From NCBI GenBank assembly GCA_963740835.1, contig CAVUFH010000003.1, positions 1,550,001-1,614,000 on the forward strand: a stretch of 64,000 bases of DNA. The letters are read 5' to 3'. The position numbers and the translations under genes were made by a program. Source of the DNA: CAVUFH01 sp963740835 (GTDB lineage: Bacteria; Actinomycetota; Acidimicrobiia; IMCC26256; PALSA-610). Every line of letters starts with the position of its first letter. Position 1 is the stretch's first letter. The notes under the pieces are model-generated. The model made no database searches and had not been told where the DNA came from. It saw nothing but the letters and a program-made list of their open reading frames with translations. Shown here piece after piece: positions 9,406 through 17,834 of this stretch.

Positions 9406-10590
9406 TCAGACCGTCTCCGTACCTAGCAGTTCCAGCGCGTTGTCGCGCATGATCTTGCGCACCGCGGTGGCGTCGAAGCCCGCGAGCTCCTTGGCGAAGT
9501 CGAGCGGTTCGGTGAGGCCCTCACCATGCGGCCAGTCGGAGCCGAAGAGGATGCGCTCGACGCCGATGAGACCGGCCAGCGCGTGGAGGTCTTCTTCGTA
9601 GTACGGCGTGACCCACACGTTGCGGCGGATCACGTCGAGCGGGTCTTCCTTGAAGATCCACGGGGTCTGGTTCGCCTGCTTCTTCAGCCGCTTGACGAGT
9701 AACGCGACCCAGTCGGAGCCGTTCTCGATGCTCGCGACGCGCAGCGTCGGATGGCGGAAGAACACCCCATCGACGACGAGGGACGCGATCGTGTCGTGGA
9801 TGGCGCGGTCGGAGACGAGGATCCGGCTGAGGATGCTCGTGTTGCCGAAGCCTTCGAAGTTCGCGGACCCGCCCCACATCGTGGTGAACGCGTTGTAGCC
9901 GCTGTCGCCCAAGTGGAACGCGACCGGGATCGATGCTTCGGCGAGGCGCGCCCACACGGGGTCGTGCATGCGGTTGCCGAGCGATCGCGATGTCGCGTTC
10001 TCACCGGGAACGGGTGCCGGACGGATGTGCACGATGCGCGCGCCGCACTCGATGAGACGGTCGAGCTCTTCCCGCGCCGCGTCCGGATCCGCGAGCGAGA
10101 GCATCGGCGCGGTGATCAACCGGTGCTCGTACGCGAAGCCCCAGTCCTCCTCCAGCCAGCGGTTGAACGCGTTGAGGCTCGCCACCGTCGCGGGCACGTC
10201 GTGCTTCAAGGCTTCTTCCACGCCGCAACCGAGGGTCGGGAACAGCAGCGCCGCGCCGAGCCCCTGGCGCTCGGCGACCGCCGCGCGCGCGTCGCGGTTC
10301 TGGTACTCGGGGCGCAGCGGTTCGACCTGCATCAGCGTGCGCGGGTCGACGTTCTCGAGGATCTGGCCGCGGAACATGAGGTCGAGGCAGCCGGCGACGA
10401 TGATCGGGTCGAACGTCGGGTTCGGCACGAACCGGTTGACCCGACCACCGATCACGAGGTGCGTGTGCCGCCCGTCGTTCATCACCTGCACACCGCGCTG
10501 CTTGTATTTGGGGTCGAGGTAGCGGGTGAACGCGTCGAGCGGCTCGTAGTAGTGGTTGTCGGCGTCGATCGGTGCGAAGTCGAAGTCCAT
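9406..10590 (-). CDS. Amidohydrolase family 2 (TIM-barrel, decarboxylase/hydrolase type)
   Basis: 394 aa, intact. ATG at 10590 preceded by GGAGAG; an in-frame extension to 10647 would run into the SDR gene. The N-terminal metal-site motif I-D-A-D-N-H-Y-Y-E-P, the mid-barrel V-A-F-H-L-G-D, and the C-terminal I-L-F-G-S-D-W-P-H-G-E-G are those of the PF04909 amidohydrolases (ACMS decarboxylase, gamma-resorcylate decarboxylase and relatives). Many actinobacterial members of unknown substrate sit in fatty-acid/steroid catabolic clusters. Two more family members are encoded in this window (19393 and 20662). Confidence 0.85.
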   Translation of the reverse strand: MDFDFAPIDADNHYYEPLDAFTRYLDPKYKQRGVQVMNDGRHTHLVIGGRVNRFVPNPTFDPIIVAGCLDLMFRGQILENVDPRTLMQVEPLRPEYQNRDARAAVAERQGLGAALLFPTLGCGVEEALKHDVPATVASLNAFNRWLEEDWGFAYEHRLITAPMLSLADPDAAREELDRLIECGARIVHIRPAPVPGENATSRSLGNRMHDPVWARLAEASIPVAFHLGDSGYNAFTTMWGGSANFEGFGNTSILSRILVSDRAIHDTIASLVVDGVFFRHPTLRVASIENGSDWVALLVKRLKKQANQTPWIFKEDPLDVIRRNVWVTPYYEEDLHALAGLIGVERILFGSDWPHGEGLTEPLDFAKELAGFDATAVRKIMRDNALELLGTETV

Positions 10591-10615
10591 GATGCTCTCC
10601 GGTGGCGGACCGGGC

Positions 10616-11419
10616 CTAGAAGTCGGTACCGCCGTCGACGTTGACAAGCGCGCCGGTGAGGTAGCTCGCGCGCTCCGACAGCAAGAACGCGATCACATCG
10701 CCGACCTCCTCCGGTTTCCCGGCTCGCCCGAGTGCCACGTGCATACCCCAATCCTCGACCATGACGCGCTCGAGTGCCTCGTGTTCGGGCCAACCACGAT
10801 CGCGCGCGATCGCGACGCGCATGGCCGCGAGGATTTCGGTCTCGGTCGCGCCCGGGCACACGCAGTTCGCGCGCACGCCTTGCGGGCCGAACGACTTCGC
10901 GATCGTCTTCGTCAGCGTCGCCACACCGGCCTTGAGCGAGGCGTAGGGCGCTTGGTGCGGCTTCGGTGCTCGAACCGAGTACGCCGCGGTCGTGACGATC
11001 GCACCGCCACCGCCATCGACGAGGCGGGGGACCGCCGCCCGGCAGGCGCGGACGGTCGCGAGCAGGACGTCCGAGAATGTGTGCTCCCAGTCCTCGTCCG
11101 TGGCGCTGAGCAGATCGCGCTGCCCGCGCCCGCCGAGTCCGGTGGTGACCGCGACACCACGGAGCGGTCCGAGCTCCTCGACCGCGCTCGCGAGCACGCG
11201 CTCGGCCGCGACCGAGTCCTGGAGGTCGGCGGTGAGGCCGACGGCGCGGCCCGGCCCGCTGTTCGCAATCTCCTGGGCGGCGTTCTTCGCTCGCGCTTCG
11301 TCGCGGCCCACGACGGCGACCGACGCGCCGTCGGCCGCGAGCGCACGGGCGGCCGCGAGCCCGATACCACGGGTGCCGCCGAGGACGACGTAGTTCCGAC
11401 CGGAGATGCCGAGATCCAT
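10616..11419 (-). CDS. Short-chain dehydrogenase/reductase
   Basis: 267 aa classical SDR. Nucleotide-binding G-G-T-R-G-I-G-L-A near residue 14 (the usual TGxxxGIG with Gly for Thr), V-V-G-R-D-E after beta-2, a Thr-rich V-T-T-A-A-Y-S with catalytic Ser, Y-A-S-L-K as YxxxK, and the closing Y-L-T-G-A-L-V-N-V-D-G-G. It should oxidise or reduce an alcohol/ketone with NAD(P)H, plausibly the 3-hydroxyacyl-CoA or a ring hydroxyl made by neighbouring enzymes. It is 25 nt upstream of the amidohydrolase and 29 nt downstream of the enoyl-CoA hydratase-family gene, all in the same direction. Confidence 0.9.
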   Translation of the reverse strand: MDLGISGRNYVVLGGTRGIGLAAARALAADGASVAVVGRDEARAKNAAQEIANSGPGRAVGLTADLQDSVAAERVLASAVEELGPLRGVAVTTGLGGRGQRDLLSATDEDWEHTFSDVLLATVRACRAAVPRLVDGGGGAIVTTAAYSVRAPKPHQAPYASLKAGVATLTKTIAKSFGPQGVRANCVCPGATETEILAAMRVAIARDRGWPEHEALERVMVEDWGMHVALGRAGKPEEVGDVIAFLLSERASYLTGALVNVDGGTDF

Positions 11420-11448
11420 CCGTCCTCCGCGTTCTCGCGCGTCGACCG

Positions 11449-12330
11449 CTACTCGGGTTCGGGCACGTCGAAGTGCGCGTCGCGCATCTCGAACGCGCGC
11501 TTCGTCCCGTGCTGGGCACGCACCTTCACGAAATTGAACTCGTCGTCCTCGAACTGGAGGTTCGTGCCGAAGGCGTGGAAGAGATAGCTGGCGACTTCCT
11601 CACCTTGGTACGCCTGCAGCTGCTCGACGAGGCGAAACGCTTCTTTGGCCATCACGATGCCGTCGGCGGGCATCTTGGCGACCTTCTGCGCCCACCACGT
11701 GGCCCGAGCCGCGACTTCGGCGTCATCGGCGAACTCGGTGAACACGCCCATCGGCTCGACCGTTGCCGCGGTGATCGAGTCGCCGGTCAGCAGCAGCCGC
11801 CGCGCGAGCACCGGCCCGAGTCGGTGGAAGAAGAGGTGCAGCGAACCGAGCGCGGGACCGAGGAAGCGAGTCGCCGGCATCCCGATCAGCGTGTCGCGCG
11901 CGACGACCGCGATGTCGGCCATCAACGCGAGCTCGAGCCCGCCGCCGAGCGCATAGCCGCGCACTTCGGCCACGGTCGCCTTCGGGTAGCCCATGAGCTC
12001 GTGGTAGAAGTCGAACGTCTTCCGGTCGACGGAGAGGCGCCGGCGCTGACTCGGGCGGCGGGAACCGTTGCGGCTGCCTTCGCTCGTGTCGTACCAGCTG
12101 TACGCGTTCGCCATGTCGGCGCCGGTCGAGAAGATCCCGCCTTCGCCGCGCAACAGGACGACCTTCACGCGGTCGTCAGTGGCGAGCTCGTCGAGGAATT
12201 CGCCGAACTGCTGTCGCATCGCGGGGTCGTAGCAGTTGCGACGTTCGTGGTTGTTGATCGTGACGCGCGCGATGCCGGTCGTGTCGTCGCGTTCCATCAG
12301 GACGCGCGAGTCGCTCACTGCGTCGGACAT
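11449..12330 (-). CDS. Enoyl-CoA hydratase/isomerase family protein
   Basis: 293 aa crotonase-fold protein. Oxyanion-hole segments are F-S-T-G-A-D-M-A near residue 70 and V-R-G-Y-A-L-G-G-G-L-E-L-A near 125. The loop expected to carry the catalytic Glu reads I-G-M-P-A-T-R-F-L-G-P-A, unlike canonical FadB-type hydratases, so an isomerase, hydrolase or other crotonase chemistry is possible. It carries an extra basic insertion (S-R-R-P-S-Q-R-R-R-L-S) after the first oxyanion loop. The ATG at 12330 is embedded in a 3 x 14-bp repeat, each unit of which contains another ATG. It is the first gene of the minus-strand operon running to 8138, and divergent from another crotonase gene across operator site C. 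Confidence 0.87.
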   Translation of the reverse strand: MSDAVSDSRVLMERDDTTGIARVTINNHERRNCYDPAMRQQFGEFLDELATDDRVKVVLLRGEGGIFSTGADMANAYSWYDTSEGSRNGSRRPSQRRRLSVDRKTFDFYHELMGYPKATVAEVRGYALGGGLELALMADIAVVARDTLIGMPATRFLGPALGSLHLFFHRLGPVLARRLLLTGDSITAATVEPMGVFTEFADDAEVAARATWWAQKVAKMPADGIVMAKEAFRLVEQLQAYQGEEVASYLFHAFGTNLQFEDDEFNFVKVRAQHGTKRAFEMRDAHFDVPEPE

Positions 12331-12370
12331 CCTGGGTCGGTCATCCTGGGTCGGTCATCGTGGGTCGGTC
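12329..12370. repeat. Three tandem 14-bp repeats at a start codon
   Basis: ATCCTGGGTCGGTC occurs twice, then ATCGTGGGTCGGTC, head to tail. On the minus strand each unit supplies GG-ATG-ACC, so ATGs appear in all three frames (14 is not a multiple of 3) immediately upstream of and including the start of the crotonase gene. It could be a slipped-strand variable translation-start region or just a young duplication. Confidence 0.8.
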
Positions 12371-12415
12371 ATCCCGCGCCGCCGCGTTGCGTGTGCACGA
12401 CCCTCACCGTACAGT

Positions 12416-12433
12416 GTTACATCTAGATATTTC
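12416..12433. promoter_or_regulatory. Candidate operator, site C
   Basis: GTTACATCTAGATATTTC (minus strand GAAATATCTAGATGTAAC) has the central palindrome TCTAGA. It lies in the divergent gap between two crotonase genes and shares GAAA-y-ATCTA...GT with sites A and B. Confidence 0.58.
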
Positions 12434-12476
12434 CACTCTCGGGAGAGCGGCGCGGCCGACGCGCGAAGGGGTCCCG

Positions 12477-13301
12477 ATGAGCGAGGCTGAAGGCATGAGC
12501 AGTTTCGAGACGATCCGCTACGGGGTCGAGGATCGCGTTGCCACGGTCACCCTCGACCGACCCGACCACCTCAACGCGCTGAGCCCGACGATGATCCGCG
12601 AGTTGCGCCAGGCGTACGCGCAGGCCGAGGGCGACGACGACGTGTGGATCACCGTAGTGACCGGAAGCGGCCGCGCGTTCTGCGCCGGCGCCGATGTCAC
12701 CGACATCCCCGACGACGGCCGGGTGATCTACGACGAGCCGTACCTGTCGACGTACGCGCAATGGGAAGCGCCGCAGGAGGGCACGCCACCCTTCCGCACG
12801 ATGACGAAGCCGGTGCTTGCCGCGATCAACGGCCTCTGCTGCGGTGCCGGGCTCGACTGGGTGACCACGGGTGACATCGTCATCGCGTCGGATCGGGCCG
12901 AGTTCTTCGATCCCCACGTGAGCATCGGATTGGTGTCGGGCCGCGAGATGGTGCGGCTCGCGCGCGCGCTTCCCACCAACATCGCGATGCGTGTCGCGCT
13001 CACCGGCCGCCACGAGCGCATGAGCGCGCAACGCGCGTTCGATCTCGGGCTCGTCTCCGAGGTCGTCGAGCACGACCGGCTCCTCGCGCGCGCCCGCGAG
13101 ATTGCCGCCCTTGTCAACCGCAACGCGCCGCTGGCGGTCCGCGGGACGCGCCTCGCGATTCGCAAGGGGCGCGATCTGCCGCTGCAGGAGGCGGAGATCA
13201 TGGCCGAAGCGTTTCGAGAACGCGTCGTGCGCACCGACGACGCCAAAGAGGGTCCGCGTGCGTTCGTCGAGAAGCGTGCCCCCGTGTGGCGGTGCCGGTG
13301 A
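12477..13301 (+). CDS. Enoyl-CoA hydratase/isomerase family protein
   Basis: 274 aa crotonase. The ATG at 12477 has GAAGGGG eight bases upstream; the longer frame to 12360 would cover the operator and is unlikely. Motifs: R-P-D-H-L-N-A-L-S (N-terminal crotonase strand), F-C-A-G-A-D-V-T-D and I-N-G-L-C-C-G-A-G-L-D-W (oxyanion hole). The catalytic-Glu region reads F-F-D-P-H-V-S-I-G-L-V-S-G-R, a variant seen in a group of actinobacterial crotonases of unproven chemistry. It heads a plus-strand operon (12477 to 21916) with a second crotonase, three acyl-CoA ligases, a thioesterase and amidohydrolases, joined by 1-4-nt overlaps. Confidence 0.87.
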   Translation: MSEAEGMSSFETIRYGVEDRVATVTLDRPDHLNALSPTMIRELRQAYAQAEGDDDVWITVVTGSGRAFCAGADVTDIPDDGRVIYDEPYLSTYAQWEAPQEGTPPFRTMTKPVLAAINGLCCGAGLDWVTTGDIVIASDRAEFFDPHVSIGLVSGREMVRLARALPTNIAMRVALTGRHERMSAQRAFDLGLVSEVVEHDRLLARAREIAALVNRNAPLAVRGTRLAIRKGRDLPLQEAEIMAEAFRERVVRTDDAKEGPRAFVEKRAPVWRCR

Positions 13302-14086
13302 GCTCGCAGGGTGGCCTCGAAACGATCGTGTACGAGACGTCGGACGATCACGTCGCGACCATCACGTTGAACCGGCCCGACGTGTTGAACGCATTCGATC
13401 GGCAGATGTGCCACGAGATGCGCGCCGCCTGGCGCCGCGTCAAGGACGATTCGTCGGTGCACGCGGTCGTGCTGCGTGCCGCGGGCGAGCGCGCGTTCTG
13501 TGCCGGCCTCGACACCAGCAAGCCCTACGGACAACCCGACGACGTGTGGAACCACGAAGATCCCGGCGAACTGCTCAGCCCGAAGTGGCAGCAGGTGTGG
13601 AAGCCGGTGGTCTGCGCGGTGCACGGGATCTGCACCGCCGGCGCGTTCTACTTCGTCAACGAAGCTGACATCGTCATCTGCTCCGAGGACGCGACGTTCT
13701 TCGACTCGCACGTCACGTACGGGCTGGTGTCGGCGCTCGAACCCGTCGGGCTCATGCGCAGGATCGGCCTGGGCGAGACGCTACGTATCGCGCTGTCCGG
13801 CAACGACGAACGGGTGACTGCGGCAACCGCGCTGCGCATCGGCCTCGTCACCGAAATCGTGGCGCCCCAAGATCTCTGGTCGCGCGCGCACGAGCTCGCC
13901 GCGGGGATCGCGCGCAAGCCGTCGGCCGCGACACAGGGGACGGTCCGTGCGATCTGGGAGTCGCTCGACCGGCCGTACCGCGCCGCGATGGAGCAAGGGC
14001 TGATCTACACGCGTCTCGGCAACCCGATCGGGCGCGCGGAGGTCGCGGCGAAGGGTCCCGACCGCCCCGACCCGCGGTCCCGTTGA
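13298..14086 (+). CDS. Enoyl-CoA hydratase/isomerase family protein (paralogue)
   Basis: 262 aa, GTG at 13298 overlapping the previous stop by GTGA. It is close in design to its neighbour: R-P-D-V-L-N-A-F, F-C-A-G-L-D-T-S, V-H-G-I-C-T-A-G-A-F-Y-F, F-F-D-S-H-V-T-Y-G-L-V. Two adjacent paralogues with the same non-canonical active-site loop suggest either a heteromer or two successive steps on related CoA thioesters (inference). Its stop TGA shares one base with the ATG of the ligase gene. Confidence 0.87.
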   Translation: MSSQGGLETIVYETSDDHVATITLNRPDVLNAFDRQMCHEMRAAWRRVKDDSSVHAVVLRAAGERAFCAGLDTSKPYGQPDDVWNHEDPGELLSPKWQQVWKPVVCAVHGICTAGAFYFVNEADIVICSEDATFFDSHVTYGLVSALEPVGLMRRIGLGETLRIALSGNDERVTAATALRIGLVTEIVAPQDLWSRAHELAAGIARKPSAATQGTVRAIWESLDRPYRAAMEQGLIYTRLGNPIGRAEVAAKGPDRPDPRSR

Positions 14087-15553
14087 TGGACGAGCACGGG
14101 CCGGACCTACGCGCGCGCATCGCCAAGGTGCTCGCGCTGGATCCGTCGGCGCCCGCGCTGGAATTCGAGCGGCGCTGGTACCACTGGGGCGACCTCGCGG
14201 CGACCGCGGACGCGATCGAGCCGCTTGTGGCACCGGGTGAGCGCGTCGCGGTGCTCTTGCGCAACCGCCCGGCCCACGTCGGCCTGCTGCTCGGTCTCCT
14301 GCGTAGCGGTGCCTGTGTCGTGACCGCGAACCCCGAGCGCGGCGCAGATCGGGTCCGTGCCGACCTCGAGTCACTCGACATCGGGACCATCGCGGGGGCA
14401 GGCGCCGATTTCGCCGCGTTCGCGCCGCCGCGCCGCTGGTTGGTCAGCGATGCGCTCGGTTTCGTCGACACCTCCGGCGCGGTGCCGGCGAAGTTCGGTG
14501 AGCCGCGGCCGGGCGTCTCGGTCGAGATGCTCACGAGCGGGACGACCGGGCCGCCGAAACGCGTGCCGCTCACCTACGACACGTTGTCGCGCGTGCTCGC
14601 GGGAGCGAAGTACTACGAGCGCAGCGCCGACGCCGACGTGCGCCTGCGGCCCGGCATCACCATCGTCAACTCGCCGCTCGTGCACCTCGGTGGCCTGTTC
14701 CGCATCCTCCAATGTGTGAACGACGGGCGCTCGTTCTGCCTGCTCGAGCGCTTCCGTGTCGACGAGTGGGCGGATGCAGTGCGGCGACACCGGCCGCGCA
14801 CGGTCAGCCTCGTGCCGGCCGCGCTGCGGATGGTGCTCGACGCCGACCTCGACCCCGCCGACCTCGAGAGCATCCGGTCGGTCGTGTCGGGCACCGCGCC
14901 GCTCGCACCCGACGATGCGGATGCGTTCCGCGCGAAGTACGGGGCCCCGGTGCTGATCTCGTACGCCGCGACGGAGTTCGGTGGCAGCGTCGCGGGATGG
15001 AACATCGATGACCACGAACAGTTCTGGGCGACCAAGCGGGGGAGCGTCGGGCGCGCGCATCCCGGTTCCGAACTGCGCGTCGTCGATCCCGACACCGGCA
15101 GCCCGATCGATGCCGACGAGGAAGGTCTGCTCGAGGTGAAGACCCGCCTGCTGGGAGACGACGCGTCGTGGACCCGCACCACTGACCTCGCGCGGATCGA
15201 CGCTGATGGGTTCGTCTTCATCCTCGGGCGCGCCGACCAGGCGATCATCCGGGGCGGGTTCAAGGTCCGGCCCGAAGACGTGCGCGCCGCGCTCGGAACG
15301 CGACCCACGGGTGCGCGGCGCGGCCGTCATCGGCCGGCCCGATGCGCGCCTCGGCGCGGTGCCGGTGGCGGCCGTCGAACTGCGACCGGGCCTCGCGCCG
15401 GCCTCGGTCGCCGACCTGCTCGCGGCCGCGTCGAATGTGCTCGCGCGCTACGAGCTGCCGGACGAACTGAGGCTCGTGGACGCTTTGCCGCGCACGCCGT
15501 CGGGCAAGGTCGATCTCGTCGCGGTGCGGGCGCTGTTCTCGGTGGAAGCGTGA
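14086..15553 (+). CDS. AMP-forming acyl-CoA ligase (one frame break)
   Basis: Adenylate-forming enzyme: activates a carboxylic acid to acyl-AMP, then acyl-CoA. ATP-binding M-L-T-S-G-T-T-G-P-P-K-R near residue 147, the Y-A-A-T-E-F-G-G acyl-adenylate motif, T-T-D-L-A-R-I-D, and the C-terminal catalytic Lys in T-P-S-G-K-V-D. The frame is interrupted at 15295-15296 (CTCGGAACG where CTCGAACG gives L-E-R-D-P-R-V-R-G). With that G removed, the protein is ~488 aa and ends at 15553. In the given sequence the 5' frame instead reads through into the thioesterase, creating a false 709-codon fusion. The substrate is unknown. Confidence 0.85.
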
Positions 15554-16212
15554 CGAAACCGAACCCACGCTGGACGTTCGGCGTCGAGCCGCTGCCGGAG
15601 GTCGCCGCGGTTGCGCCACTGCTGCGGCGCGTCGCGGGTTTGTTGCAGGCGCTCGAGCACGCCGATCCCGCGGTCGCGCAGCTCGCCGACGACCTGCACG
15701 CGGCGGAGCGCGCCCTGGCGAACCTGGTGTCCGACGATCCCCGGCCGAGGATCGGTGTCGACGGGCCCGCCGACCGGCGACCGTACGTCGACCACTCGCG
15801 GGATGTGGGTGCGTACAACCCGTGCTTTCCCGAGTACGAGATCACGGTCGACGGGATGCGTGCGTTCGGAACGGTGATGTTCCCGCTCGCCTTCGAAGGT
15901 CCGCCGGGCGTGGTGCACGGCGGCGTGCTCGCGACGTTCTTCGACTGCGTCGTCCAGCACCACAACTGCGACGTAGGTGTGGCCGGGAAGACCACATCGC
16001 TGCTGCTCGAGTACCGGCGGCCGACCCCGCTCGGCGTGCGGCTGCGCTTCGAGATCGACCGCGTCACCGATGACCTCCGCATCACGTCACGCGGCCGTCT
16101 CTTCCGCGCCGACGACATTCTCTGCGCCGCGACAATGGAGGCCGTCGCCGGCGACCGCGCCAACCTGCCGCCGGTCTCGCCACGCAGGCACGCCCGGGAG
16201 TGGGAACCGTGA
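15550..16212 (+). CDS. PaaI-like hotdog-fold thioesterase
   Basis: 220 aa, GTG at 15550 overlapping the ligase stop by GTGA. The C-terminal ~110 residues are a hotdog domain with the PaaI-type signature P-G-V-V-H-G-G-V-L-A-T-F-F-D and L-L-L-E-Y-R-R-P-T-P-L. An N-terminal helical extension of ~80 residues precedes it. It probably hydrolyses an acyl-CoA, freeing CoA or removing dead-end thioesters made by the flanking ligases. The overlap with genes on both sides shows it belongs to the operon. Confidence 0.82.
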   Translation: MTKPNPRWTFGVEPLPEVAAVAPLLRRVAGLLQALEHADPAVAQLADDLHAAERALANLVSDDPRPRIGVDGPADRRPYVDHSRDVGAYNPCFPEYEITVDGMRAFGTVMFPLAFEGPPGVVHGGVLATFFDCVVQHHNCDVGVAGKTTSLLLEYRRPTPLGVRLRFEIDRVTDDLRITSRGRLFRADDILCAATMEAVAGDRANLPPVSPRRHAREWEP

Positions 16213-17834
16213 GCGCGGCGGTCGTCGACCCGGGCGACGGGTTGCCGATCACGGTCCCGGCGCTCCTGCGCGCACGCGCCCGCGCGCGCGGCGACCATAC
16301 ATTCCTCATGTGCGACGACCGCGCGCTGTCGTATGCGGCGGCCGAGTCGCGATCGGCGACCCTCGCCAAGGGGTTGCTCGCGGCGGGTGCGGGGCGCGGC
16401 ACGCATGTCGGCCTGCTGCACCCGAACGGCCCTGACTTCGTCGTGGCCTGGTTGGCCGCAGCCCGCATCGGCGCGGTCGTGGTACCGCTGAGCACCTTCT
16501 CGACGAGTGCGGAGCTCGGCTCGCTGCTGCGTCGCGCCGACATCGAGCTGCTCCTCGCGACCAGCTCCTTTCGCGGTCGCGACTACGTCGACGCGCTGCG
16601 CGACGCGGTGCCGGAACTCGACTTCGGGCAGACCGCGCCGTTGCACGCGCCGTCGACGCCCGCGCTCCGCCGCGTCGGGTTCGACGCGGCGGTTCCGGGC
16701 GCCCGCGCCGAGTGGACGGTCGCCGCGCTCGTCGAAGCCGGAAGCGGCGTCGACGACGACGTGCTCGCGGCGGCCGAGGCCGGCGTCACCCCTGCGGACC
16801 GGATGGTGATCGTCCACACCTCGGGTTCGACGCGCGAACCCAAGGGTGTGATCCACCAGCATGGGCCGCTCATCCGCCACCTCGACAACCTCAACGAGCT
16901 GCGGAGCTACACCGACCGAGAAGTCCTGTTCTCGAACTCACCGTTCTTCTGGATCGGTGGGTTCGCGTACAGCTTGCTCGGCACCCTGCTCGCGGGCGCC
17001 ACGCTAGTGTGCGCCAACGCCACCGACCCCGGTGCGGTGCTCGAACTTCTCGAACGGGCGCGGCCGACGATGGTGAACGGCTTCGCGGCATCGGTCGCGC
17101 ACCTGGCGAAGGATCCGTCGTTCGCGACGCGCGATCTCGGTTCGATCCGGCGCGGCAACCTCTGGCCGATCATGCCGGCCGCGGTACGGCCGGTCGAGCC
17201 TGAGTTGCGGCACAACCTGCTCGGCATGACCGAGACCGGCAGCGTCTGTCTCGCGAGCGAGGACGACGGCGATCAGCCGGAGCACCACCGCGGTTCGTTC
17301 GGCCGGCCGGTTCCCGGGTTCGAGGCGAAGATCATCGACCCCGAGACCGGGAACGCGTGCGCGACCGGCCAGGTCGGCGAGTTGTGGTTCCGGGGGCCGT
17401 TCCTGATGGAGGGCTACTACGGCCGTGAGCGGCACGAGACGTTCACACCTGATGGCTGGTACCGCACCGGCGATCTGTTCCACGTCGACACCGATGGCTT
17501 CTTCTACTTCACCGGGCGGCGGGGCGACATGATCAAGACCGCCGGTGCCAACGTGTCGCCGCGCGAAGTCGAAGCCGCCATCGCGGACGTCGCCGGTCTC
17601 GTCGCGCACGTCGTCGGCATCGAGGATCCCGACCGCGGGCAGGTCGTGGCCGCCGCGCTCCGCATCCCGCGTGGTCAGGAGCCACCCGACATCGATGAGT
17701 TGTGTGCGTTGCTCCGCGTCCGGCTCTCGGCGTACAAGGTGCCGCAGTGCTACCTCGCCCTGTCCGACGAAGACATCCCGATGCTGTCGAGCGGGAAGCT
17801 GGACGCGCGCGCGTTGAAGGAACGCTTCCGTTGA
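16209..17834 (+). CDS. AMP-forming acyl-CoA ligase
   Basis: 541 aa, intact. GTG at 16209 (GTGA overlap; an in-frame GTG at 16200 is also possible). P-loop-like V-H-T-S-G-S-T-R-E-P-K-G near residue 208, the N-L-L-G-M-T-E-T-G-S motif, W-Y-R-T-G-D-L-F, F-T-G-R-R-G-D-M-I-K, and the A10 Lys in L-S-S-G-K-L-D. The fold and length match medium/long-chain fatty-acyl-CoA synthetases. It is the second of three such ligases in one operon. Having several suggests that different intermediates, for example side chain versus ring fragment, are re-activated (inference). Confidence 0.9.
   Translation: MSAAVVDPGDGLPITVPALLRARARARGDHTFLMCDDRALSYAAAESRSATLAKGLLAAGAGRGTHVGLLHPNGPDFVVAWLAAARIGAVVVPLSTFSTSAELGSLLRRADIELLLATSSFRGRDYVDALRDAVPELDFGQTAPLHAPSTPALRRVGFDAAVPGARAEWTVAALVEAGSGVDDDVLAAAEAGVTPADRMVIVHTSGSTREPKGVIHQHGPLIRHLDNLNELRSYTDREVLFSNSPFFWIGGFAYSLLGTLLAGATLVCANATDPGAVLELLERARPTMVNGFAASVAHLAKDPSFATRDLGSIRRGNLWPIMPAAVRPVEPELRHNLLGMTETGSVCLASEDDGDQPEHHRGSFGRPVPGFEAKIIDPETGNACATGQVGELWFRGPFLMEGYYGRERHETFTPDGWYRTGDLFHVDTDGFFYFTGRRGDMIKTAGANVSPREVEAAIADVAGLVAHVVGIEDPDRGQVVAAALRIPRGQEPPDIDELCALLRVRLSAYKVPQCYLALSDEDIPMLSSGKLDARALKERFR

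Noticed and set aside
12329..12370. CRISPR-like short repeats
   Set aside because: Units are 14 bp, directly adjacent with no spacers, and there are no cas genes.
14083..16212. A 709-codon open frame that looks like a ligase-thioesterase fusion
   Set aside because: The ligase frame is shifted at 15295-15296; its true C-terminus (with the A10 Lys) continues in another frame to 15553, and the thioesterase has its own GTG at 15550. The fusion is an artefact of the extra G.
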